This document shows, one piece after another, positions 7,500 to 16,184 of a stretch of 49,964 bases of DNA. Where the stretch lies: NCBI GenBank assembly GCA_035565355.1, contig DATMSM010000047.1, positions 1 to 49,964 of the forward strand, given 5' to 3'. The position numbers and the translations under genes were made by a program. The notes beneath the pieces were generated by a model. It did no database searches. It saw only the letters and a program-made list of their open reading frames with translations, and was not told the DNA's origin. Each line of letters starts with the position of its first letter. The stretch's first letter is position 1. The DNA comes from Ga0074130 sp035565355. Its GTDB lineage: Bacteria > Pseudomonadota > Gammaproteobacteria > Burkholderiales > Rhodocyclaceae.

Positions 7500-8507
7500 T
7501 TACTTACCTTCTCCATTGGCCAGGCGGTAATCGACATAGGCCTTGACGCCCTCCGCCACGGTGGCGAACGGGGCGGTGTAGCCACCCTCGCTGCGCAGCA
7601 GGCTCTGATCGGCCTGGGTGAAGCTCTGGTACTTGCCCTTGAGCGCATCCGGGAAGGCAATATATTCGACGATGCCTTGCTGGACCATCTGCTCCAGCGT
7701 CAGTTGCGGCTCGCCCTTGGCGGCGCGACAGGCGTTGACGGTAGCGACGGCGATATCGTTGAAGGGCTGCGACCGGCCGGTGCCGCAGTTGAAGATGCCG
7801 GAAACTTCGGGATTGTCGAGGAAGTGCAGATTGACCTTGACCACGTCACCCACATAGATGAAGTCGCGGCTCTGGCCGCCGTTCACATAACCGTCTATGC
7901 CCTCGAACAGCTTGACCTTGCCTTCGGCCTGGTACTGGTTGAAGTGGTGGAAGGCCACCGAGGCCATACGCCCCTTGTGCTGCTCGCGCGGGCCATAGAC
8001 ATTGAAGTAGCGCAGACCGACGATTTGCGAATTCGCTTCGGGCAGACGGCGCCGCACGATCTGGTCGAACAGAAACTTGGAGTAGCCGTAGACGTTGAGC
8101 GGCCCTTCGTGCTCGCGCTGCTCGCTGAAAACGGAACCGCCGCCATAGACCGAGGCCGACGAGGCATAGATCAGAGGCACCGTCTGATCCAGCGCGAATT
8201 CGAGCAGCGAGGAAGAGTAGCGGTAGTTGTTCTCCATCATGTAGTGGCCGTCCTGCTCCATGGTGTCGGAACAGGCGCCCTGGTGCAGGATGGCGTCAAC
8301 GGAGCCGTCGAGATGCCCGGCTTCCAGTATCTCGATGAACTGGTGCTTATCGAGATATTCATCGACCTCGCAGTCCACGAGATTCTTGAACTTTTCGGCA
8401 CGCTTTAGATTGTCTACCGCGATGATGTCGGTCACGCCGCGCTCGTTGAGCGCCTTGACGATGTTCGAGCCGATAAATCCGGCTGCGCCGGTAACGATGG
8501 TGTACAT
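7500..8507 (-). CDS. rfaD: ADP-L-glycero-D-manno-heptose 6-epimerase
   Basis: The 335-residue short-chain dehydrogenase-like enzyme converts ADP-D-glycero- to ADP-L-glycero-D-manno-heptose, the last step of precursor synthesis for the LPS inner core. The N-terminal GAAGFIGSNIV is the nucleotide-binding glycine motif, the segment YASSASVYG follows, and NVYGYSKFLFD carries the catalytic Tyr-x-x-x-Lys. The length matches the family. It follows the heptose kinase gene rfaE1 after a 53-base gap that includes a weak GC-rich hairpin. Also known as hldD. Confidence 0.96.
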   Translation of the reverse strand: MYTIVTGAAGFIGSNIVKALNERGVTDIIAVDNLKRAEKFKNLVDCEVDEYLDKHQFIEILEAGHLDGSVDAILHQGACSDTMEQDGHYMMENNYRYSSSLLEFALDQTVPLIYASSASVYGGGSVFSEQREHEGPLNVYGYSKFLFDQIVRRRLPEANSQIVGLRYFNVYGPREQHKGRMASVAFHHFNQYQAEGKVKLFEGIDGYVNGGQSRDFIYVGDVVKVNLHFLDNPEVSGIFNCGTGRSQPFNDIAVATVNACRAAKGEPQLTLEQMVQQGIVEYIAFPDALKGKYQSFTQADQSLLRSEGGYTAPFATVAEGVKAYVDYRLANGEGK

Positions 8508-8560
8508 GATCTATTCCTACAGTTAAGGCCCCTCGCCATTCCGGGAGAGGGCATTTCTAG

Positions 8561-9499
8561 CTACGCGGCCGCCGCTGCGACCTTCAGCTCATCCAGCGTG
8601 CAGATCGCGGTGCCGAGCTTGGCCACCACAACCCCTGCGGCCTTGTTGGCGAGCTGCATGGCGGCCGGCATGTCACTGCCGCTGCCGAGCATGACGGCCA
8701 GCGTGGCAATGACGGTATCGCCGGCGCCGCTGACATCATAGACTTCCTGCGCCTGCGCTGCCTCATGGCTGGGGCCCTGGGCCGTAAACAGGGTCATGCC
8801 CTCTTCGCTGCGCGTGACCAGCAGGCCCTCAAGGCCCAGTTCCGCGCGCAAGGTCTCGGCACGCCGGGTCAAGTCCGCCTCGTCCTTCCAGCGACCGACG
8901 ACTTCGCGCAACTCGGCGCGATTCGGCGTCAGCAAGGTCGCACCCGCATAGCGCGCATAGTCGTCACCCTTGGGATCGACGAGCACCGGCTTGCCGGCCG
9001 CCTTGGCCAGGCGGATCATTTCGCCAATGTGGGTGAGGCCCCCCTTGCCGTAGTCGGACAGGATCACGACATCGACATCGGCCAGTCTTTGTTCGTATTC
9101 GGCCAGCTTGGCCTTGAGCACTTCATGGTCGGGCGCATTCTCGAAGTCGATGCGCAGCAACTGCTGCTGGCGACCGAGCACACGCAGCTTGACCGTCGTC
9201 AATAGCTGGGCGTCCTCATGCAGGCTGGCATTGATGTCGGCGTCCGACATGAGGCGGCTCAGCGAGCGTCCTGCCTCGTCGGCACCGACGACGGACAACA
9301 AAGAAGTAGAGGCGCCGAGCGCGGCACAGTTGCGCGCGACGTTGGCGGCGCCGCCGGGGCGTTCCTCCATCTTCTCGATCTTGACCACGGGCACGGGGGC
9401 CTCGGGTGAAATGCGCGACACATCGCCGAACCAGTAACGGTCAAGCATGACGTCGCCGACAACAAGGACGCGGGTGGATGCGGTTGCTGGGATTTTCAT
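8561..9499 (-). CDS. rfaE1: D-glycero-beta-D-manno-heptose-7-phosphate kinase
   Basis: The 312-residue protein is a PfkB-family kinase that phosphorylates heptose-7-phosphate at C1 on the way to ADP-heptose. Diagnostic are VLVVGDVMLDRYWFGDV, the GGAANVARN substrate motif and the DVSGAGDTVIATL anion-hole/catalytic motif near the C-terminus. Only the kinase domain is present. The adenylyltransferase half found in E. coli HldE is missing, so a separate rfaE2/hldC must be encoded elsewhere. The start lies 3 bases after the lapB stop, placing it in the lapA-lapB-rfaE1 transcription unit and coupling heptose synthesis to LPS quality control. Confidence 0.95.
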   Translation of the reverse strand: MKIPATASTRVLVVGDVMLDRYWFGDVSRISPEAPVPVVKIEKMEERPGGAANVARNCAALGASTSLLSVVGADEAGRSLSRLMSDADINASLHEDAQLLTTVKLRVLGRQQQLLRIDFENAPDHEVLKAKLAEYEQRLADVDVVILSDYGKGGLTHIGEMIRLAKAAGKPVLVDPKGDDYARYAGATLLTPNRAELREVVGRWKDEADLTRRAETLRAELGLEGLLVTRSEEGMTLFTAQGPSHEAAQAQEVYDVSGAGDTVIATLAVMLGSGSDMPAAMQLANKAAGVVVAKLGTAICTLDELKVAAAAA

Positions 9500-9502
9500 A
9501 AA

Positions 9503-10678
9503 TCAGGGCATCAGATCAAATTCTTCGGTGCGCTTGGGCGGATAGGTTTCCCAACCGCCACAGGCAGGACAACGCCAGTAGAACTGACGCGCCTTGAAGC
9601 CGCAGCTATTGCAGCGATAGCGGGCAACACGGCGCGTGTGGTTGTGGATGAGGTTCTTCATCAACTCCAGGTCGTTGCGCTGTTCTGGCGCGGCGCTGAG
9701 GATCTGCGCTTCGAGCATCTTGTCCAGACCCTGCAGGGTCGGATTGCGGCGCAGTTCGTCGCGCACCAGGACGTAAGCGCCCGCGGGCGTGCCATTGGCG
9801 ATTTCGGCCTGGAAGATGGCCTCGAGCAGGTCCAGCGAGGAATACTCTTCCAGATAGCTGCGCAACAGTTGCACGCCGGTGGCTTCCTTGCCGAGCTGTC
9901 GATAGGCATCCATCAGCCGGCCGGCGACCAGGGCCAGATACACGGGATTCTGCTGTTCGATGCGCTTCCAGTGCGCAATGGCGCCTTCAATATCGCCCTG
10001 CTTGAGGGCGATGTCGCCCTGCAGCATGATGGCGCGCGCGCACTTGCGATTGACGGAGAGCGCCAGCTCCAGATGCTTGCCAGCCTGTTCCGGCTGCTCA
10101 TTGAGCAAGGCGTCGGAAGCCAGTTCGCAATGGAAGTTGGCGACTTCCTTGATCCATTCGTGGCCGGCATGGTCGGGCAATTGCTCGGCGATCTCGATGG
10201 CTTTCTGCCACTCCTTTTCCTGCTGGTAGATTTCGAGCAGGGTGCGCATGGCTTCCTCGTTGCGCGTGGTGCCACGCAGGCGGACAAAAATATCCTCGGC
10301 ACGGTCAAGCAGACCCAACTTGAGGAAATCCTGGCCGAGCTCGGACAGCGCATGCAGGCGCTGCTCCTCGGTCAGGTTGTCGCGATCAACCAGATACTGG
10401 TGCACGCGAATGGCGCGATCAGCTTCGCCGCGGCGGCGGAACAGGCTGCCGAGCGCGAAGTGCAGCTCTATGGTTTCAGGATCGACGCGGGCGGCTTCCA
10501 GAAAAGCCTCGATGGCCTTGTCCGGCTGCTCGTTGAGCAAGAAGTTCAGGCCCTTGAAATAGGAGCGCGGCAGCGCACGCGACTCCTGGACCAGTTGCTT
10601 GATATCGATGCGGGCCGCGATCCAGCCCAGTCCGAAAAACACAGGCAGAGCCAGCAGCCACCAGAGTTCGATTTCCAC
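9503..10678 (-). CDS. lapB: Lipopolysaccharide assembly protein B (TPR protein)
   Basis: The 391-residue protein has one N-terminal membrane anchor (about residues 4-20, LWWLLALPVFFGLGWIA), a run of TPR repeats from about 40 to 340, and a C-terminal rubredoxin-type metal knuckle YRCNSCG...WRCPACGGW. These are the hallmarks of LapB/YciM. In E. coli it acts with FtsH to control LpxC turnover and so balance LPS against phospholipid synthesis. It sits directly downstream of lapA (26-base gap) as in E. coli and upstream of the heptose genes. Confidence 0.95.
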   Translation of the reverse strand: MEIELWWLLALPVFFGLGWIAARIDIKQLVQESRALPRSYFKGLNFLLNEQPDKAIEAFLEAARVDPETIELHFALGSLFRRRGEADRAIRVHQYLVDRDNLTEEQRLHALSELGQDFLKLGLLDRAEDIFVRLRGTTRNEEAMRTLLEIYQQEKEWQKAIEIAEQLPDHAGHEWIKEVANFHCELASDALLNEQPEQAGKHLELALSVNRKCARAIMLQGDIALKQGDIEGAIAHWKRIEQQNPVYLALVAGRLMDAYRQLGKEATGVQLLRSYLEEYSSLDLLEAIFQAEIANGTPAGAYVLVRDELRRNPTLQGLDKMLEAQILSAAPEQRNDLELMKNLIHNHTRRVARYRCNSCGFKARQFYWRCPACGGWETYPPKRTEEFDLMP

Positions 10679-10704
10679 GCTTTTGTCTTGTCGGGGTTAG
10701 TGAA

Positions 10705-10956
10705 TCAGAGCGCCTTGCTTTCATGCAGGCGGCGCAGTTTGCCGAGCTCGCGGCGCTGTCTCACCAGCGTCGCCATTACGGCGGTCAGGCCGAAGGCAGC
10801 ACCGACGCCAAAGGCGATCAGGATCACCAGTGACAAGGGCATCTGCCAGACGCGGTCGAAGAAGAACTTGAGCTCGACCTGGGTACTGTTCTTGATTGCA
10901 AGTCCGAACAGGATAAAGAAGATGAAGGCACGGACAACCCAGCTCAGGATTTTCAT
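10705..10956 (-). CDS. lapA: Lipopolysaccharide assembly protein A (LapA domain)
   Basis: The 83-residue membrane protein has two transmembrane helices (about 5-20 and 42-62) and a charged C-terminal tail (RQRRELGKLRRLHESKAL). The segment KNSTQVELKFF between the helices is typical of LapA/YciS. I chose the ATG at 10956, with AGGAGA upstream, because a longer frame from 11040 runs back through the ihfB terminator. It is thought to assist LapB. The preceding terminator implies that lapA-lapB is at least partly transcribed from its own promoter or by read-through. Confidence 0.92.
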   Translation of the reverse strand: MKILSWVVRAFIFFILFGLAIKNSTQVELKFFFDRVWQMPLSLVILIAFGVGAAFGLTAVMATLVRQRRELGKLRRLHESKAL

Positions 10957-11005
10957 GATTTCGCGCTCTCCTCTACTCGATCGGATGATCGTTTCGGACC
11001 TTGGA

Positions 11006-11038
11006 TAAAAATGGGCGGCATCTTTGCGGATGCCGCCC
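11006..11038 (-). terminator. Rho-independent terminator after ihfB
   Basis: On the minus strand GGGCGGCATC and GATGCCGCCC (11029-11038 and 11013-11022) form a 10-bp stem with a 6-base loop, followed by ATTTTTA. It lies about 130 bases after the ihfB stop and 50 bases before the lapA start, so it separates rpsA-ihfB from the lapA-lapB unit. Confidence 0.85.
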
Positions 11039-11166
11039 AAACTTTACTGCAGTTTTTCTATGCCGGTCTCAAGAAAAGCACAGGACAGACCCGAGCTTTT
11101 CTCGTTCCCCCCGAAAGAGCCGCTGCAACGCAGCAGGCCCAAGGGTGGAATCGGACGGCAGGAATA

Positions 11167-11457
11167 TCACGCTTCGCTGTTCAAATCGACGCGTTCGCGC
11201 AATTCCTTACCTGCCTTGAAGTGCGGCACATGCTTAGCCGGCACATTCACCTTTTCACCGGATTTCGGATTACGCCCGACACGCGGCGGCCGATAGTTGA
11301 GGGCGAAGCTGCCGAAGCCGCGAATCTCGATGCGATCGTTGCGCGAGAGCGCAGCGGTCATGGCATCAAGTACCACCTTCACGGCCAGGTCGGCATCCTT
11401 CGCCACCAGCTGCGGGAAACGCGCCGCCAGCCGGGCGATCAGCTCGGACTTCGTCAT
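11167..11457 (-). CDS. ihfB: Integration host factor subunit beta
   Basis: The 96-residue protein belongs to the HU/IHF family. MTKSELIARLA at the start, IEIRGFGSFALNYRPPRVGRNPKSG (the DNA-binding beta-arm with the intercalating Pro) and VPHFKAGKELRERV are characteristic. It pairs with IHF alpha to bend DNA. The rpsA-ihfB order is widely conserved in Proteobacteria. The gap to rpsA is 20 bases and a strong terminator follows. Confidence 0.96.
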   Translation of the reverse strand: MTKSELIARLAARFPQLVAKDADLAVKVVLDAMTAALSRNDRIEIRGFGSFALNYRPPRVGRNPKSGEKVNVPAKHVPHFKAGKELRERVDLNSEA

Positions 11458-11477
11458 GGTTATCCGGCTGCGTCCGA

Positions 11478-13184
11478 TTACTGCTGACTCAGCTTAGCCT
11501 TCAGCAGCGCACCCAGATTGGTGGTGCCGCTGTTGGCGGAAGTAACGTCAGCCGACAACTTGCCCATGGCTTCGTTCTGCTCAGCTTGATCCTTGGCCTT
11601 GATCGACAGGTTGATCGAACGGGTCTTGCGATCCACGTTGATGATCAGCGCTTCGACGGTATCGCCTTCCTTGTACAGGGTACGCAGGTCTTCGACACGC
11701 TCACGGGCTGCTTCGGAAGCACGCAGATAGCCTTCGACGTCGTCACCCAGCTTGACCACGGCGCCCTTGGCGTCGATGGTCGTCACGGTGCCGGTCACGA
11801 TGCTGTTCTTGTCGTGCATGGCGATGAAGCTGGTGAAGGGGTCGCCGTCCATCTGCTTGATGCCGAGGGAGATGCGTTCCTTCTCGACGTCGATCGAAAG
11901 AACGATGGCTTCAACTTCGTCGCCCTTCTTGAAGTTCTGCTTGGCTTCTTCGCCGGCAGCAGACCAGGACAGGTCGGACAGGTGCACCAGACCGTCGATG
12001 TTGCCCGGCAGACCGATGAAGATGCCGAAGTCGGTGATCGACTTGATGGCGCCGCGAACCTTGTCACCCTTCTTGTGGTTGACCGCGAAGTCATCCCACG
12101 GGTTGGCCTGGCATTGCTTCATGCCCAGGGAGATACGACGACGTTCTTCGTCGATTTCCAGGATCATCACTTCGACTTCGTCGCCCAGCTGGACAACCTT
12201 GGTCGGGTGAATGTTCTTGTTGGTCCAGTCCATTTCGGAAACGTGCACCAGACCTTCGATGCCGGATTCGATTTCAACGAAGGAACCGTAGTCGGTCAGG
12301 TTGGTGACCTTGCCGAACAGGCGGGTGCCCGACGGGTAGCGGCGAGCGATGCCCACCCACGGATCTTCGCCGAGCTGCTTCATGCCCAGGGAGACGCGGT
12401 TCTTCTCTTGGTCGAACTTCAGGATCTTGGCGGTCACTTCATCACCGACATTGAGCACTTCGCTCGGGTGACGGACACGGCGCCAGGCCAGGTCGGTGAT
12501 GTGCAGCAGGCCATCGATGCCGCCCAGGTCGACGAATGCGCCGTAGTCGGTGATGTTCTTGACGATACCCTTGACGACGGTGCCTTCCTTGAGGTTTTCG
12601 AGCAGCGCTTGACGCTCTTCACCTTGGCTGGCTTCCAGCACGGCGCGGCGCGAAACAACGACGTTGTTGCGCTTGCGATCCAGCTTGATGACCTTGAACT
12701 CGAATTCCTTGCCTTCGAACGGGGTGGTGTCCTTGACCGGACGGGTGTCGACCAGCGAACCCGGCAGGAAGGCACGGATGCCGTTGGTCATGACGGTCAG
12801 ACCGCCCTTGACCTTGCCCGTGATGACGCCCTTGACCAGGGTTTCTTCGGTGAGGGCCTTGTCCAGATCGTTCCAGGCGGCGATGCGCTTGGCCTTGTCG
12901 CGCGACAGGCGGGTTTCACCGTAGCCGTCTTCCAGCATTTCGATGGCGACGCTGACGTAGTCACCCGGCTGAACTTCGACTTCACCGCGATCGTTCTTGA
13001 ATTCATTGATGTCGATGAAGCTTTCCGACTTGAGGCCGGCGTTCACGACAACATGGTTGGCATCAACGCGCACGACTTCTGCGGTGATGACTTCGCCGGC
13101 GCGCATTTCCTGGCGCTCAAGGCTTTCGGCGAATAGGGAGGCAAAGCTTTCCATCGAATCGACGGAGGTTTGGGTAGCGGACAT
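11478..13184 (-). CDS. rpsA: 30S ribosomal protein S1
   Basis: The 568-residue protein has six S1 RNA-binding repeats; repeats 3-6 are recognisable by recurring GTVVKGIVKNITDYGAFVDLG-like segments and (I)SLGMKQ endings. S1 recruits mRNA to the 30S subunit, especially messages without a strong Shine-Dalgarno sequence. The ATG at 13184 itself lacks a good Shine-Dalgarno (only AGG about 10 bases upstream, then a T run), as is known for E. coli rpsA, which is autoregulated. A 10-bp hairpin lies 50-73 bases upstream in the leader. ihfB follows. Confidence 0.97.
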   Translation of the reverse strand: MSATQTSVDSMESFASLFAESLERQEMRAGEVITAEVVRVDANHVVVNAGLKSESFIDINEFKNDRGEVEVQPGDYVSVAIEMLEDGYGETRLSRDKAKRIAAWNDLDKALTEETLVKGVITGKVKGGLTVMTNGIRAFLPGSLVDTRPVKDTTPFEGKEFEFKVIKLDRKRNNVVVSRRAVLEASQGEERQALLENLKEGTVVKGIVKNITDYGAFVDLGGIDGLLHITDLAWRRVRHPSEVLNVGDEVTAKILKFDQEKNRVSLGMKQLGEDPWVGIARRYPSGTRLFGKVTNLTDYGSFVEIESGIEGLVHVSEMDWTNKNIHPTKVVQLGDEVEVMILEIDEERRRISLGMKQCQANPWDDFAVNHKKGDKVRGAIKSITDFGIFIGLPGNIDGLVHLSDLSWSAAGEEAKQNFKKGDEVEAIVLSIDVEKERISLGIKQMDGDPFTSFIAMHDKNSIVTGTVTTIDAKGAVVKLGDDVEGYLRASEAARERVEDLRTLYKEGDTVEALIINVDRKTRSINLSIKAKDQAEQNEAMGKLSADVTSANSGTTNLGALLKAKLSQQ

Positions 13185-13233
13185 AAAAAGAAACCTGACT
13201 TGTCACCTTGCGGCAACGGTTAGTTAAACATTA

Positions 13234-13257
13234 CTGCATGGCCGGGCGGCCATGCAG
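13234..13257 (-). promoter_or_regulatory. Hairpin in the cmk-rpsA intergenic leader
   Basis: CTGCATGGCC and GGCCATGCAG form a perfect 10-bp stem around a 4-base loop. On the minus strand it is followed by TAATGTTTAA rather than a T tract, so it is not a good terminator. Its place 50-73 bases upstream of the rpsA start suggests a leader structure relevant to S1 autoregulation or to mRNA processing between cmk and rpsA; the role is inferred. Confidence 0.55.
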
Positions 13258-13324
13258 CGCCTACTTGTACAACGCCCTTGCGGGTTACTGCGGCCGGGAT
13301 GTGAAGTTCACACCCCAGTGAAGT

Positions 13325-15304
13325 TCAGTTACGGCCGGATTGCAAACCGGATGTCGCGACTGCATGCGCATCCAGCACTGCCTGTACCGCCTCTTCGATG
13401 TTGAGCGAGGTGGTATCCACCAGCACCGCATCATCAACGTGCTTCAGCGGCCCCACGCTGCGCGCGCTGTCGCGCGCATCGCGGTCTTGCAAATCCTGCA
13501 GAAGGGCGCCGATATTAGCAGACATTCCTTTAGCGATCAACTGTTTATGCCGCCTGTCCGCACGCGCCTCGGCGGTGGCTGTCAGGAAGACCTTGGTTTG
13601 GGCCCAGGGGAAGATCACAGAACCCATGTCCCTACCGTCGCCGACCAGGCCGGGAAAGCGCAAAAAAGCCCGCTGGCGCTCCAGCAGGGCCGCGCGAACC
13701 GCCGGCAGGGCGGCCACTTTGGATGCCCCTATGCCCATGTGCTCGGTGCGGATCGCCTCGCTGACGTCCACACCGGCCAGCAAGATGCATTCCCCATGAA
13801 ATTCAACTGGCAACTGGGCGGCCACGGCGGCCACGGCCGCCTCGTCGTCCCAGCTTACGCCCCGATTTTCGGCGGCCAGCGCGGTCAAACGGTAGAGTGC
13901 GCCACTGTCCAGGTAATGAAAACCCAGCTGCGCGGCCACGCGCGCCGCCACAGTGCCCTTGCCGGAGGCCGAAGGCCCGTCGATGGCGATCACCGGCGCG
14001 GCGATGCGGGCAAATGCGTCGAAATATTCAGGGAAGGTCTTGCCCACGCAGCGGGGGTCGAGGATGCGCACCGGTACCCCACCCAAGGCCGCCAAGGACA
14101 GGCACATGGCCATGCGATGGTCGTCATAGGTTGCAATCGCCGCACCAGGAACGAAAGCCACAGGCGGGGTGACCTTGAGGTAGTCCGCGCCCTCTTCCAC
14201 CTCGGCCCCGACCTTGCGCAACTCGGCGGCCATGGCGGCGATGCGGTCGGTTTCCTTGACGCGCCAGGAAGCAATATTGCGCAGCGTGCACGGGCCGTCG
14301 GCGAACAAGGCCGCAACCGCCAGGGTCATGGCGGCATCGGGGATGTGGTTGAAGTCGGCGTCAAAGGCCTTGAGCTTGCCGCTGGTCGGCGCCTTGGCCT
14401 CGATCCAGTTGTCGCCGTAACGAATCTGGGCGCCCATGGCCACCAGCGCCTCGGCGAACTTCACATCGCCCTGGATGCTGGCGCTGCCGACGCCTTCGAC
14501 GCGTACCGGCCCGCCGCCTATCGCCCCGGCCGCCAGGAAGTAGGAGGCCGAGGAGGCATCGCCTTCGACATGAATGCTGCCGGGCGACACATAGCGGCCG
14601 GCAGGAATGCTGAAATGCGACCAGCCTCCATTTTCAGGCCCGCGCTCGACCTGGATGCCGAAACGCGCCATCAGATTGAGGGTGATCTCGATATAGGGCT
14701 TGGAAATCAGCTCGCCGACGACCTCGATCTGCGCGCTCTGCCCCGAAGCATTGCAAATGAGCGGCAGCGCCATCAGCAGTGCGGTCAGGAACTGCGAGGA
14801 TACGTCGCCGCGCACCTTGATCGGCGCCTTGAGCGAAATTTCCGCAGGGCTGAGCTTTAGCGGTGGATAGCCCTCGGTCTGCAAATAGTCGGCCTGTACG
14901 CCGATCTGGCGCAAACCATCAACCAAGTCGCCAATCGGGCGCTCGTGCATGCGCGCCACGCCGGACAGCGTGTAAGTACCGCCGGACAGGGCTAACGCCG
15001 CGGTCAGCGGGCGGAAGGCGGTACCGGCATTGCCGAGAAAGAGTTCGGCCTGCTTGACCGGGAAGGGGCCGGCCACGCCATGCACGGCGTAGCTGTTCGG
15101 GCCCAGGGCTTCGATCTTCACCCCCAGTTGCTGCAAGCCGGCCAGCATCACCTGGGTATCGTCGGAGTCGAGCAGCTCGTGGATCTCGGTACGCCCTTCG
15201 GCGAGCGCAGCCAGCAGCAGCGTGCGATTCGAAATGCTCTTGGAACCCGGCAGGCGGACGACGCCTGCGGCACGATGCAGGGCGGGAAGATCGAGGAATT
15301 CCAT
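13325..15304 (-). CDS. aroA: Bifunctional EPSP synthase / cytidylate kinase (AroA-Cmk fusion)
   Basis: A single 659-residue frame encodes two enzymes. Residues ~1-430 are 3-phosphoshikimate 1-carboxyvinyltransferase: LPGSKSISNRTLLLAAL, LGNAGTAFRPLTAAL and DDHRMAMCLS are its signature motifs. Residues ~434-659 are CMP kinase: IAIDGPSASGKGTVAARVA is the P-loop, with LDSGALYR and DGRDMGSVIF motifs following. The first joins phosphoenolpyruvate to shikimate-3-phosphate; the second makes CDP from CMP. The junction has only a few linker residues. I start at the ATG at 15304; a TTG three bases earlier is also in frame. tyrA ends 4 bases upstream. The genes are separate but adjacent in many relatives. 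No frameshift or internal stop is apparent. Confidence 0.95.
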   Translation of the reverse strand: MEFLDLPALHRAAGVVRLPGSKSISNRTLLLAALAEGRTEIHELLDSDDTQVMLAGLQQLGVKIEALGPNSYAVHGVAGPFPVKQAELFLGNAGTAFRPLTAALALSGGTYTLSGVARMHERPIGDLVDGLRQIGVQADYLQTEGYPPLKLSPAEISLKAPIKVRGDVSSQFLTALLMALPLICNASGQSAQIEVVGELISKPYIEITLNLMARFGIQVERGPENGGWSHFSIPAGRYVSPGSIHVEGDASSASYFLAAGAIGGGPVRVEGVGSASIQGDVKFAEALVAMGAQIRYGDNWIEAKAPTSGKLKAFDADFNHIPDAAMTLAVAALFADGPCTLRNIASWRVKETDRIAAMAAELRKVGAEVEEGADYLKVTPPVAFVPGAAIATYDDHRMAMCLSLAALGGVPVRILDPRCVGKTFPEYFDAFARIAAPVIAIDGPSASGKGTVAARVAAQLGFHYLDSGALYRLTALAAENRGVSWDDEAAVAAVAAQLPVEFHGECILLAGVDVSEAIRTEHMGIGASKVAALPAVRAALLERQRAFLRFPGLVGDGRDMGSVIFPWAQTKVFLTATAEARADRRHKQLIAKGMSANIGALLQDLQDRDARDSARSVGPLKHVDDAVLVDTTSLNIEEAVQAVLDAHAVATSGLQSGRN

Positions 15305-15308
15305 CAAC

Positions 15309-16184
15309 TTACTTTTCTATCGAGTCCAGCCAGAGGTTGCGCGCATCGCGCGCATTGGCAAACAGCTTTTCCAGCCCGTCGGCATCGGCTTCCGCCAGCA
15401 GCACGCGCAGTTGCAGCAAGGCGCTCATGTAGTGGTCGAGCTCACCAATCAGCGCGGTACGATTGGCGACGCTGATGTCGCGCCACATTTCCGGATGACT
15501 GCCGGCAATCCGCGTGAAATCACGGAAACCACTGCCGGCATTACTGAACAGATCGGCCGCCTCGGGACGCTTGGCAAACGCGTCGACCAGCGTAAACGCC
15601 AGCAGATGGGGCAGATGGCTGACGGCGGCAAACACGGCGTCGTGCTGGGCCGGCGTCATCACCGATACGTCGGCGCCGCACACGGTCCAGGCGGCTTCCG
15701 CCATGGCGATGGCGAAAGGGGTGTTCTCCGGCAGCGGCGTGACGATGACGCGCTTGTCGATGTACAGGCCCGCCTGGGCCGCCGACGCGCCACTCTTCTC
15801 GGCACCGGCAATCGGATGACAGGGCACGAACTGCGCTACTCGCTGGCCCAGCGCGCGCTGGGCGGCGGCAACCACGTCCTGCTTGGTGCTGCCGGCATCG
15901 GTCACCACGGTCTTTTCGCCCAGGTGCGGGGCAATCGCGGCCATTGCCGCCTCCATCTTGCCGACCGGCATGGCCAGCAACACCAGGTCGGCATCGCGCA
16001 CATCGGCGAGCTCGCCCATGCGGTCGATCACGCCCAGCCCCTGGGCGATCTCGAGCGAAGCGGCCGAGCGACCGAGCCCGACCACCTCGCCCACCGCACC
16101 CGTCTGCTTGAGGGCCAGCGCGAAAGAGCCGCCGATCAGGCCGACGCCGTAGACAACGACCTTGTTGAGTTTGAAATCAGCCAT
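15309..16184 (-). CDS. tyrA: Prephenate dehydrogenase
   Basis: The 291-residue protein oxidatively decarboxylates prephenate to 4-hydroxyphenylpyruvate in tyrosine synthesis. It starts with a Rossmann dinucleotide motif (VVVYGVGLIGGSFALAL), followed by DAGSTKQDVV and the CHPIAGAEKSG active-site motif (catalytic His). There is no fused chorismate mutase. The ATG at 16184 overlaps the hisC stop by 8 bp and follows GGAAAAGG, so translation is coupled; an upstream start at 16226 is unlikely. Confidence 0.94.
   Translation of the reverse strand: MADFKLNKVVVYGVGLIGGSFALALKQTGAVGEVVGLGRSAASLEIAQGLGVIDRMGELADVRDADLVLLAMPVGKMEAAMAAIAPHLGEKTVVTDAGSTKQDVVAAAQRALGQRVAQFVPCHPIAGAEKSGASAAQAGLYIDKRVIVTPLPENTPFAIAMAEAAWTVCGADVSVMTPAQHDAVFAAVSHLPHLLAFTLVDAFAKRPEAADLFSNAGSGFRDFTRIAGSHPEMWRDISVANRTALIGELDHYMSALLQLRVLLAEADADGLEKLFANARDARNLWLDSIEK

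Noticed and set aside
8508..8560. GC-rich hairpin between rfaE1 and rfaD as a terminator
   Set aside because: The stem has a mismatch and no T tract follows on the minus strand, and both genes belong to the same pathway.
11586..13136. 516-codon open frame on the plus strand
   Set aside because: Antisense shadow of rpsA, which is certain from its repeated S1 domains.
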